Shown here: positions 21,313 through 31,535 of the stretch, piece by piece
How positions within the stretch are numbered: position 1 is the first letter of the stretch
Layout: each line of letters starts with the position of its first letter
Assembly: GCF_018446385.1 (NCBI RefSeq)
Contig: NC_055991.1
Coordinates: 103,151,712 to 103,215,711, forward strand
Source of the DNA: Zingiber officinale
Taxonomy: Eukaryota > Streptophyta > Magnoliopsida > Zingiberales > Zingiberaceae
Direction: 5' to 3'
Length of the DNA stretch: 64,000 nucleotides
Notes under the pieces: generated by a model
What the model saw: only the letters and a program-made list of their open reading frames with translations
What the model was told of the DNA's origin: nothing
Database searches by the model: none
Position numbers and translations under genes: made by a program

Positions 21313-22264
21313 CGAAATTTTATTTCATGATTTACTCCTTTCCTATTTAGATTTCACAATGTAGAATCCGACATGAAATTTTTATTGATTTCTTTGTCAT
21401 TTCTTGCTCTCCCTTAACTATCACCTCCTTGAGGTATCCCATTCCTACTAATCTTTGCCTTTCTTTGCATGACACCTAGCTTTATAAGTAGGGTCATTAG
21501 CATAGAACTATTTTTATGGTCTTTCTTTGAGGCGCTGCAACCGCACAGAGGTCTCTACGACCACGCCTCCACAAGTTCGTGGAGGCTACCACAAGTCGGG
21601 GCAGCCCACAGTGCCAGTGACGAGCGACAAACAAACTACAGGCGAAATATTATTTCATGATTTATTCCCCTAATATTTAGATTTCACAATGTAGAATCTA
21701 ATATGAAATTTTTATTGGTTTCCTTGTCATTTCTTGCTCTCGCATAACTATCACCTCCTTAAAGTATCCCATCCATATTGATCTTTGTTTTCCTTTGCAT
21801 GACACCTAGCTTTATAAGTAGGGTCATTAGTAGAGAACTATTTTTATGGTCTTTCTCTGAGTCGGCACGATCGTGCAGAGGTCACCGCGATCATGCCTCC
21901 GCTAGTTCGCGGAGGCCGGCGCGAGTTGCGGTGGCTCGCAGTGCCAGTGTTGAGTGGACGGTGGCCAGCGGGCCACAAATTTCAGTCATGCCGCCTAGCA
22001 TGGCACAAAATTACATTTCTTGATTTACTCCCCTTCTATTAAGATTTCACAATTTAGAATCTGACATGAAATCTTTATTGATTTCCTAGTCATTTCTTCA
22101 TTTCTTGAGGTAACTCTTGCTCTCCCATAACTATCACCTCCTTGAGGTATCCCATCACCTCTACTGATCTTTGCCTTCCTTTGCATGACACCTAGCTTTA
22201 TAAGTAGGGTCTTTAGCAGAGAGGTTTCATTTTACATCTCCTGTATTTATGGTCTTTGTCTGAG
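21313..22264 (+). repeat. Threefold tandem repeat of a promoter-like block
   Basis: Three copies of a roughly 220-260-bp block start at 21313, 21643 and about 22004. Each has 'agatttcacaat.tagaatc', 'gtcatttcttgctctc', 'aactatcacctcctt' and 'gcatgacacctagc', then TTTATAAGTAGGGTC (TATA-like; at 21481, 21811 and 22197), and ends 'tatggtctttgtctgag'. Copies 1 and 2 are followed by GC-rich spacers (21532-21642 and 21863-22003) that resemble each other. Copy 3 is instead followed by an exon-like stretch with a splice donor. This suggests an ancestral promoter (copy 3) and two derived duplicates. Confidence 0.75.
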
Positions 22265-22300
22265 TACCAAGCTCTCAGAATTCTTGTCTCCACATTGGTA
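22197..22300 (+). promoter_or_regulatory. Putative promoter and first exon with splice donor
   Basis: TTTATAAG at 22197-22204 is followed about 90 bp later by CCACATTG|GTAAGTATT, a near-consensus plant 5' splice site with GT at 22298. A polypyrimidine-rich stretch with 'ttgcttctag' near 22325-22333 could be the matching acceptor. This looks like a TATA promoter with a short non-coding first exon. I could not connect it to a protein; a 62-codon frame at 22359-22547 is the only candidate downstream. Inference only. Confidence 0.3.
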
Positions 22301-22358
22301 AGTATTAGCATTTCTATTTCTCTTTGCTTCTAGTTTTTCCATCTTTCTTGTATTAACC

Positions 22359-22547
22359 TTGAGCATTTACTTTGGCCAAACTATACTTTTCTACCCAGAG
22401 CTTGACCTTACTGAACTCAATTCAGAATCTCTTCAGGCCCATATGCCACACTTAGTCCAAGATGAATTGACAAGGTTTCATTGGGAGAAGGTTAAATCCT
22501 CTACTATCACCAAGTTCAAACTTGGGAAGATTAGGTTGAAAGTATAG
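22359..22547 (+). other. Exon-like open stretch of unknown identity
   Basis: The plus strand reads FYPELDLTELNSESLQAHMP and LVQDELTRFHWEKVKSST before a stop. The composition is protein-like and it lies just downstream of the putative first exon, but I do not recognise the family. No coding continuation is seen after 22547. It could be an old exon or a transposon remnant. In copy 2 an extra stretch of about 60 bp sits directly upstream (46242-46300). Confidence 0.25.
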
Positions 22548-23410
22548 AACTTTCTTTTGCATTCTTCCCCAGCAGATAGAGAGCTCTTATCCCTCCAGCT
22601 AATTGTGTCATCATCTTACAATAATTCCTTGATACTAGTATCTGAGTTCCTCTTCGCTTTCATCATTCAACTATTGAACATTTGGAACTTGACATTTAGT
22701 CAATTTTCTCCAACTCTTAGCATCACTTGGTAGTCCACCTAGCTGAAGGGCTACTCTTTAAAAGAAGCCATTGACAATGATCTGTCGCAGCAGTTATCAA
22801 GTCTACCTTGTTTGAGGATGCTCTAATATGTCACCTCATGTTGGGTGGAAGGCTAAGGGCATCCCAACCTTGATAAAAAGGTAGACATTTTTCTTTACTT
22901 GAATTTGCTGTGACTGATACCCACTATCGGTATTTTCGACATATCATCCTGAACATTTTGGGTAACAGTTACAAGACGCTAATAAGTTAACTGATATTAT
23001 CAGTTCATTCATCATGTTGTAGGATTTGGAGGTTCTGTAGTTTTGAATCTCATTCCTAATTTGCCATATCCGCTTCATTAGTTTACTAATGCAGTTTCCT
23101 TTTAACCTACTTCTGTAGATAAGGACAAACTTCATTGGGCACTTTAGGAAGATTCCCCTAAGAAATCCCTTGAATATTTTCCCAAGATGCACACTGCTAT
23201 TGATATTATTGAAACAAGCTCTCCATAGGGACATAGCTACTGCTTCTCTTCCGAAGATCCCCATACCTCAACCCCCTGCAATTGGCCCAATTCCAGCACT
23301 TGACCTCATCATTTTCTTTAATTTTTAATTCGCAATGTGATGTTATGATAATCAATTTAGTAAAGAAATAAACATTTTGCTAGTTTGTGGGATTATTAGC
23401 GTGCATTTAC
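22548..23410. other. No recognisable gene
   Basis: A 106-codon frame on the minus strand (23264-22944, MGIFGREAVAMSLWRACF...) has no motif I recognise. Its lysine-, isoleucine- and asparagine-rich second half looks like AT-driven chance coding. It could be a downstream part of the minus-strand pseudogene that follows. I see no RNA gene or transposon terminus here. Confidence 0.3.
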
Positions 23411-24454
23411 CTTTTGTAAAATCTGTATGCGTGCCTTTGAAATATAGCATCTTACAAAATACATAGGAAGCGATATTGGATATAGCAGACATACCAAATG
23501 CTTGCTCAACTAAAGCCATTTTTCCTTCAGGAGTGGTAACTTGCGTTGCTGCAGAAGCTTCAACACAAATTGATAGCGGGCCGTCAGATGCAGAAATTGA
23601 TTCGATGCTTTAAAATAGGGATGCAGCTGCAGAGGTGATTTTATCTCTCATCACAATTTTTTCTTAATTTTATTCTACTATTCCACTCCATTGTGCGACT
23701 ATCTGCCGCAGATAGCAAGAATTCAAGAATATAGAGCTGTGCATCTCTTATGTGCATTCCTAAATCAAATTCAATGATCAAGTTTTGCGCTGCCCCTACA
23801 CCAACCAATTATGCTCTAAATCTGGAGGCACGTTGTACTATTACCTCCAAATTTTTAGTAATGGGAGAAAGCTGAGCCTTCACCTTGATGGTAAATATTA
23901 GCTCCTGCAATGTAACATTTCTTCAAAACCATGAGGCAACTACATACTTGCAACCAACGCAGTAAGTGTGCAAGATGCCAAATGATTATTTGGACTCGTT
24001 ATATTTTTTTATTTTGCATATCGTCTGCTTTTAGTAGAATGACTGGCAAAAAGCCATCTGTCTGAAGAAATGTGAAATAAGAGACCATCAATTCTGAAGA
24101 GAGTATTTTTCAAACAGCTTGAACATTGATGGCAAGCATCTGTGGGAACTTTTTATAACGTTATATTGCTACTTTGGTTGATGGAATCGTCCTATAATAT
24201 TACATTCTATAAAGAATTTGATTGACAGTTAAATGCTTTTTTGTTGGTCCATTGAGATATCAATTTCTTCGAATTTGAGAGTTCCTACAATATTGCTTGT
24301 TAATGTTCTGCTGCTTGTAGATTTGATTGATGATAGATTAACACTAATGCTTTCTTATGTGCATGAATTGCTCAGCAGTAGATCGCTGAAGCTCATTTGT
24401 ATCTCTTGAGATCAACTTGATGGAGGTATAAGATGAGGCTGCACCGAATTGCAC
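23411..24454 (-). pseudogene. Exon relics of an unidentified host gene
   Basis: Three protein-like blocks lie in order on the minus strand. Block c (24454-24356) follows a CAG acceptor and reads VQFGAASSYTSIKLIS then RDTNELQRSTAEQFMHIR. Block b (23904-23690) follows a TTGCAG acceptor and reads ELIFTIKVKAQLSPITKNLE, a stop at 23811-23809, then LIIEFDLGMHIRDAQLY. Block a (about 23608-23411) reads GPLSICVEASAATQVTTPEG then KMALVEQAFGMSAISN and ends at a GTAAAT donor. Splice-like borders, order and composition suggest a former multi-exon gene. I cannot name it. Stops in and before the blocks indicate a pseudogene. Confidence 0.45.
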
Positions 24455-25700
24455 CTGACAAAAAGATTAATCTGTTTTTTTTTTTTTACCATTCTTTGCT
24501 GAATAATAGCTCCTTGAAATGCAATCAAGGGAGAAAAATAGATAAAAATCCTTTCCACCCCTTAGCTTGAGCGGTCAGTTATAAATTGATTATTTATCTT
24601 TCTTTGTATAAATTAAGGATGGATTGTGGAAGACTTTTGGTATGAGCATAATTCTTGATAGATTTATAGGGCATAAGACAAAAACTTAAAGGTATGAAGC
24701 AGAAGTGCACAATTACATGGGTTGCACACAAATAGAAAATAAAATGTATGAACATGAAGCGACACGAGCGCAGGCTGGTCTGCATGCAAGGCTGGCAGCA
24801 CAGCCCTGCAATCTACACATCGAACACGCATCCCACGCAATGAGCCATACAGAGATCACATAACAGGGTCATGCAACCCCGTAGAGAATACTAAGAAAAT
24901 AACAATTTTGATAGAGCAAATACTAAGAAAATAATTACGAATGTGCTAGTTTATATATTTAGACAAAGTTAAATTATGTGATACTTATTGATAAGGTGCG
25001 TCAAGTGTGTATATATAAATTATTTAACACAAGTGTTGCAAGTGTAATATCTTAAGTGTTAATAAATAAATCAAGAACGATTGTATACTTGAAAAGTAAA
25101 AAAATATTTGCCCAAAAGAGAAAGAACTAGAAGCAAGATTTCTTAGCGATTAAAGATCTAAAGATTGGGTTTAATGTTGGTTAGATTAAGTACAGATTAA
25201 ACCTTAGAGTTGACTTAATCAATTAGAACCATTGACTAAATATATTTCTTGTTCGATTAAAGCTTGAGTTGACTAGTCAATTGATCAAGATAAATAAAAA
25301 AGGAATACAACATTTATATTCGCCTCTATTTGTAACTTAATTGATCAATCAGTCACTTTGAGCAATTGACTAATATTTCTTTGAGTTGGCTCAAAAACCA
25401 TTGCACTGTTAGAATAGGATGATTAATTGTCGATACAATTGATAATATAATTTTTTTATAGGAACAGTCTATTGATGGAGCATTAAGTCAACTAATGGAG
25501 TAGTTGAGCAATTGCAACAGAACGATTAGCTGTTACAATGACGGCGATCTGAAACTTCATGGAAGATCAATTGATTGATGGTTAATATAGTTGACTAATA
25601 TGACTGGTAAATTGTTGCATGACAAAGAATAGTCAATTGGAAGCTCAACGCTGAACTAGTGTAGAGAAAATATTTTAAGACTTGGATGAAGTCTTGATCA
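24455..25700. other. AT-rich DNA with CAATTGAC-type short repeats
   Basis: From about 25150 to 25640 the motifs 'ttgactaatca', 'caattgatcaa' and 'tcaattgac' recur many times in both orientations. This pattern occurs in leaders or LTRs of some plant copia elements. No coding region is visible. A T-run at 24476-24487 is unremarkable. Confidence 0.35.
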
Positions 25701-26120
25701 AAGGACTATATATATGGAGTTAGAAGGCAACGAAATGAACAAATCCAAGTGCTTATGCGATATTATTTTCTGAAATCTTCACTCTATTCTCTTACTCTAC
25801 TTGTAATACTTCTCTCGTGCTTATAGTTTCATTTGTAAAAGAAAACTTTATAAAGGGTTTTTCCACATTTAAAATATAGCTAAGAAAGAAAAAACTAATG
25901 AATTTTCATGGAGTGACCTGCTGAAGGGTTATAGACTATAGAGTAGGAAATAGGGACTACAAAATTATATAAATACTCTTGTTTGCATTTTCTTTATAGT
26001 TGTTTTCATGTTTATGTTTTTTGTTTGTATTTTTTTTTTTTTTTTTTTTGCCGCAGACTAATCCTATTGTAGAAGTTACTATTATTCACCCCTATCATCT
26101 GTTTACCCCTATCCTCTTTT
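25701..26120 (+). mobile_element. Possible LTR-retrotransposon end fragment
   Basis: The block 'aaatccaagtgcttatgcga', 'cttgtaatacttctctcgtgc', 'ggtttttccaca', then a T-run of more than 20, 'gccgcagactaatcc' and 'attattcacccc' resembles the transcribed end of some plant copia LTRs, where a T-rich tract and 'ttcacccc' occur near the LTR border. No primer site or coding region is attached. This is a weak, memory-based resemblance. Confidence 0.3.
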
Positions 26121-26638
26121 TTTATCCTTCAGCGTGCACATCATTGACTCCTTATAAGGATCCAAAGAATACATTTAGACACTAAAGAAATTAATTTAGG
26201 TAAAAGAAACATTTGCATAGAACATTTGTAATATTACTTGTGATACTCTGAATTTGTCTTATTCTTATTTTATTGTAAGTAAGGTTTTCTTCAACTTTGG
26301 AAGATATTCAAAATGGAAAAAGGATAGAGATATTTTGGAAGTGATTCATCGACTAATTATAGGCCTTGGAATAAGCACTAGGAGTAGTTATGGACCACAA
26401 GTATTTGCATTACTTGTGTTTCATATTTTATCTTTTTGATATATTTCTACCGTGTACTTACTTGATTGTAGACATGAGTAAGCGATTCAAACAATCAATT
26501 ATTCACCAGCTCCACTTTTATACTCTCACCTTTCAATCATATACACTGCAATGACAATGACTTCTTAACACATCAACCACTTGATGACATTGCAGTAAGG
26601 GAGAGAATACTTGAGAATTTCTCTTTAACGGATAGGAT
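26121..26638. other. Right end of duplication copy 1
   Basis: AT-rich DNA with no gene. A 9-bp inverted repeat, ACTGCAATG at 26545-26553 and CATTGCAGT at 26588-26596, lies about 45 bp before the junction with copy 2. The same stretch ends copy 2 at 50585, after which the sequence diverges to unique DNA. Confidence 0.5.
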
Positions 26639-27260
26639 TATAAAGATAGAGGAAAAATCTATGTGGTTGTTATCATTCACTTGGTCTAAAATTTATTTTC
26701 TCTCATTTTTGAAGAAAAAAGTTAAATTTTTTTTTTCACAAATGAAGCTGAAAGATTTTACACTCGCCAGCAAATAAATTTAAACAATATAAATGGATCC
26801 ATCGAATGACTTAATATCATAAATGATTCAAATTCTCGTTGTATGAGTGTTTACCCTACTTTTTCTGAAAAAAACTCTTTTTGTCTCAATGGAAGTTAAC
26901 AATTATTATTTTTAGCTAGTGGAAAGCTTGAAATTTATCTTGAATTAACGTAAAATTCGGTTTCACAAATTTAGGAAAAAATGAAAGAAATCTCATATGG
27001 CTAATATTTCTAATTGTCTTGTTCTTATAAATTATGCAAAAGCTTGAAAATTCTAGGGCTTAAGGGTAAATTTACCCTAATTATTCGTGTAGACTCAAAT
27101 ATGATCCAGACCAATTATCTGGAAATCAATCCAGCCGTCAAAAATCCTAACTGGCCCAATCGTTTCCTATCTGCGAGCGGTTTGGAACATGGAAGAGGCC
27201 GTAGGGTTTATCCCTGGGGGAGTTCAATGGCTGTAGCGTTGTAGATCGCTGGGGAGAGCC

Positions 27261-30200
27261 ATGGCTGTAGGATTGCTGATCGCCAAAGTTGTCAAGAGCA
27301 GCGTGCCTCCAGCGTTCCCCTCACTCTCACATCGGTCAAACTCCGTCCGCCGCCGGTGTCTTCCGCTGCGTCGGATCCCTTCACACAACCACGTCCCATC
27401 TTTCTCACTCGCTCGATCATCGTGGCATTCCGAGTTCTGCTATCTATGTCTCCTCGCCGCGCCTTGGCCTCACTGAGCGCGTCTCCTCTGGCCTCCGTTC
27501 CGGCAAGGTCAGCTCGCCGTTTTTTATTATTTAGACACTTCTAGTTGATTAATTTGTGGGTGATAATTTTGATAAATTTTGTGCTCAATTTTAGAAAAAA
27601 ATTGGATGCCATAAACTCAAAGGTGTGTTTTTTGCGGATAAGTTTCTTAGATTATGCTGGCTTTTTATGTAGTTAAAACAGAGTCGCACGAGAAATCAAC
27701 TGGTTTGTTTCGATGGTTTTATTTTTTTTCAATGGTTTTATTTTTTTTCCAATGGTTTAGGCCTTCATTTCTGTAGTATATAACAACTTTGGGGGTGTTC
27801 ACTTAAGGAATTTGTTATGGATCCAACCGATTGCAGCACACATCAAGGATCGGGCATCACAGTGACAATTAGCTTAGTGGCTGAGAGAGCACATTGCTTG
27901 GTCTTGGATCCATTTATTTGAGGCGTGATTTATTTACCAAATCTTTATATTCTTATACTAAGACTAGGTCTTCAAGTGTAGCTGAATCTTTGAATCTTTC
28001 CACTGAATCCTTTTCCTCAAAGATCTTTCTCTATTGATTAATCTAGATCTATGGTTTTTTTTTTCCAAGAGAAGGTTATTGATTTAACATTCCAAGGTTG
28101 TTTCCCTTCCTTTGGTCATGTTAGTCCTCCTTACCTCAAACTTTAAGGAGATGGATGCAATATCAAATTAAGCAATAACAAGTTATTGATTTCTTTTTCC
28201 TCCCTCTCTTCTCTCTATTTTCAATTTTGTTTTTTCAAATCTCTATTATCTCTCAACATCCCTCATCCTTTTTCTCTTTTAATCCAATCAAGACACTGGT
28301 TTAATTTTACCTTGATAATGCTAGTGTTGTATTTGATTACTTCTCACCATTGTTGATACTCGCCATTTCCCTCCTCCAAAAGCTATTGCCATCATTACTA
28401 TTGTCGCCCAACCCCCTTATTGTTGCCTTATTGTTGCCGGTGGTGGTCAATTTGTTTGGTCCATAATGAAATTTTATAATATTTGTCTTCAAATCCCCTG
28501 CAAATTTTATCAATTTTCAAGAAAATCATCATATTCAATCTATAGAAAATTAATTATTATATTGTATTTTATTTTGAATGTTGAATATTACAATTAACAC
28601 AATGTTGCCTTTAGGCCTTTAACTGCATCAATATATTTCTTTTTTCTTAATTCATTAATCTATACAAAATTGAAAGAAGATCCAAAATTCTAATCAAATA
28701 TTTCTTTCTACTTCATATTAAACAATTGTGTTTTGTGAGCTTTTTTTTTGTGTCAGTATTGTTCTTCATCAACGAATGGAATGTTTGCAAACCTTCTTGT
28801 ATGAATCACGAGTGCCTCTAATATTACTTGTTATGGTTGGAGATCACCCTAGAGTGGATATGTTTTGATTCTAGTTATTGAATTAAGTGTAGTACTGTTC
28901 ATATTAAGATTCTAGAATTTTGTATTTTTTATTCAAATATTTCATGAAACAAATTATTATACTTTTAAGTTATTTGTTTCTTGACATCATGTTAGATAAT
29001 GGTACATACGTTTTTTTATAGTTTAACAGAAAGAATAATTATTTAAAATTCATCTGCGTGCAGGATTTGCAAAATTCAAATTTCAAGAATGCAACGGAGT
29101 CAAATATAGGGAAGAACATCTCTATTGCAGAGAAACGAATATTCCTTGTTAATACAGTATGTGAATTTCTTATTTTTCTTTTGATAATAGTTATGAAGGA
29201 ATAAGTTCCAATTAAAAGCTTTGTACAAATTGGTTCACAAGTAATCAAAAGCTTGAAATAAGGAATTGTCCTTACCAATAATGATATGGATAATGAAATA
29301 TCCATTCTTTAAGTACTGTTTATCAACGTAATTCTTACAGTATAACATCTCCAAGGGTGATTTTCTGTTTAAAGTTTGAGCAATTAAAATCAGAGTATTT
29401 TTGTTCCATGGGGAGCTATAGTTATCTGTCTATTCTTATATATTGGCAAAAATGTTTAATTTCTCCAGCATATCGTGTGTCACATATACTTTACTGGTTA
29501 CTCTTTCCTAGCTTCTGACCCTTGAAGAATCCAAAGAAGCTGTATATGGTACCCTTGATGCCTGGGTGGCATGGGAGACTAACTTTCCATTGGTTTCACT
29601 CAAAAAAGCTATTCTTGTTCTTGAAAAGGAGGAACAGTGGCATAGAGTTGTGCAGGTATTTCTATTGAAGTACTCTAATGTTTTTAATTGAAGTCTTGTT
29701 ATTATTGTACTATTTTAGCATTTTTTATTGTTGTACATTCCCTTTTCAGCTTGCAGTATTGAATTAGATCAACTATGATCTTCTTTAGGTGATAAAGTGG
29801 ATTTTGAGCAAAGGTCAAGGAACAACAATGGGTACATATGAGCAACTAATTCGTGCATTAGAAAAAGACAACAGGGCTGAGGAAGCTCACAGAATTTGGA
29901 TGAAGAAAATCAGCCATGATTTGCATTCAGTTCCTTGGCGGTTTTGTGATCTTATGATTTCAATTTATTATCGTAATAACATGCTAGAAAGGCTTGTAAA
30001 GGTACACTTTCATGACATACACCCATTGACAAATAGGTATTTACACAGTATTTAAATTGTTTTCAAGACTTTATTCAGGAGGTTGTATAATCTGAACATA
30101 ATTTCCTTTTGATGTTTTGAGTTGATTATGGAGTCAAATAATTCCAGAAATTCACATTTCCTCTTTATGCTATTCCAACTTTGCAGCTCTTCCAGTCACT

Positions 30201-30414
30201 TGAGTCATTTGGCAGGAAATATCCAACTAAGTCAATTGTCAGGAAGGTAGCAGATGCATATATAGTCCTTGATTTATTGGAGGAGAAGAATAAGCTACTG
30301 GAGAAGTATAATAAATTATTCAGTGAGGAGTCTGATCAAACTTCCCGAAGCTTTCGAAAATCCAAAAGAACCAAGGGAAAGGATGATAAGAGAACAGGTA
30401 TGCTGCAACTTTGA
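27261..30414 (+). pseudogene. PPR gene copy 2, frameshifted in exon 1
   Basis: Exon equivalents are 27261-27507, 29064-29156, 29512-29655, 29789-30001 and 30187-30414, with all splice sites kept. At 27301-27305 five bases (GCGTG) replace the ten bases TGGCTAATCG of copy 1, a net 5-bp loss. Translation from the ATG at 27261 shifts after residue 13 and stops at 27476. The frame that joins exons 2-5 has a TGA upstream (27277) and no ATG before exon 4, so the transit peptide and the first helices are lost. Exon 3 also has GAC to AAC (Asp to Asn, ETNFPLV) at 29581. An unrecognised upstream start or a sequence error could rescue it. Otherwise it is a non-functional or N-truncated duplicate. Confidence 0.75.
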
Positions 30415-31113
30415 TTTTGTTCTCAGCAACCAAACTTCTAAGTTTAATAATCTTAATTATTACAGTTGGTTAGGTTAGAAACCAAAAAAGGAAAAGTTGT
30501 TTAAAACATGTCTGTATTCTACATATTTTCACAAGTTGCAGCTTGTGAACTCCTTAGCCTGGTTGCAAAAGTTCCATTTCACAAAACGAGTATAAGTGGT
30601 GTGTATGAATTATATACAGTTTCTTAGTGTTTAATTAAAGTTTCATGATGCAAGATACCATTCACCACAAAGAGACTGCCCGATTGGATAATGTGCTCTC
30701 ACATATAAGCATATATCCTCCGTTGGAATAGAAGTAATGCGAGACTAGAGAATCGTGCTTACGTTCTCAGTGTGTTTTGCAATAGAATGTGTTCTTGCAT
30801 TCACATCTCACTGTAAGGAATCTGCATAGAACGCATAGTATTACTATTTTTAGTTATATTTGCTAATCAATATGAACCTTTAAATCAATGCAGCATACTT
30901 TTCTCTCTAGATTTTACAAAGGCTTTGTTAGATAGTGAACCTGCTAGAACTTTGATCCTACCTCAAACCTTGATATTGGGTGGTGGATTAGACAGATTAA
31001 GGTGATAGAGTCAGTGGTTCTATGGTCAAAGTTAGGTTGAATTTGCTTGAATTGGATTAAGTTTGGTTCATTTAGTGGAGCTTGGCAACACAATCAATTT
31101 TGCCAAGCTTATG

Positions 31114-31535
31114 CTACTGGTTTGAGGGGGACTAGGCCAAATTCCAAGTTTTATGATGGATTTCTTATGAGATGGTGTGAGTCAGAGTGGTGCTCGAAGG
31201 CGAAGTTGACTTCAAGGAAATTGGAGGGTTTAACGTGGCATGAGTGTGGGTATTGGCCAATGTGATATTTAAGATGTCACAGGTGGGGAAGATTTGCCAT
31301 ATGTTACTTATGTGACTTGTTTGAGGTGGACTAAGCCAAATTCCTAGGTTTAATGATGGATTTCTCATGAGATGGTGTGAGTCAGAGTGGTGCTTGAGGG
31401 CAAAGTTGACTTCAAGGAAATTCGAGGGTTTGGCGTGGCATGAGTGTGTGTATTGGCCAAAGTGAGATTTAAGATGTCAGAGGTGGGGAAGATTTGTCAT
31501 ACGTTAGTCGGATGCGATTTGTTTGAGGTGGACTG
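31114..31535 (+). repeat. 200-bp tandem repeat, copy 2
   Basis: Counterpart of 7161-7582, with units starting at about 31114, 31314 and 31516. Unit 1 differs at its start ('ctactggtttgaggggg'), and unit 3 reads 'gatttgtttgagg' instead of 'gacttgtttgagg'. The viral element again interrupts unit 3. Confidence 0.75.

Larger units (their letters stand above)
2682..26638. repeat. 24-kb tandem segmental duplication, copy 1
   Basis: Everything from 'tataaagatagagg' at 2682 reappears in the same order and orientation from 26639. The spacing is about 23.96 kb at the left end and about 23.95 kb at the right end, because small indels accumulate. The unit contains the PPR gene, the 200-bp repeats, the rearranged pararetrovirus, the LINE stack, the promoter-like triplicate and the minus-strand exon relics. 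No TG...CA ends, primer site or long terminal repeat sits at the unit edges, so it is not an LTR element. Confidence 0.95.

Noticed and set aside
22944..23264. 106-codon minus-strand frame as a gene
   Set aside because: No family motif, AT-driven composition, no splice or promoter context. It is kept only as a possible tail of the neighbouring pseudogene.
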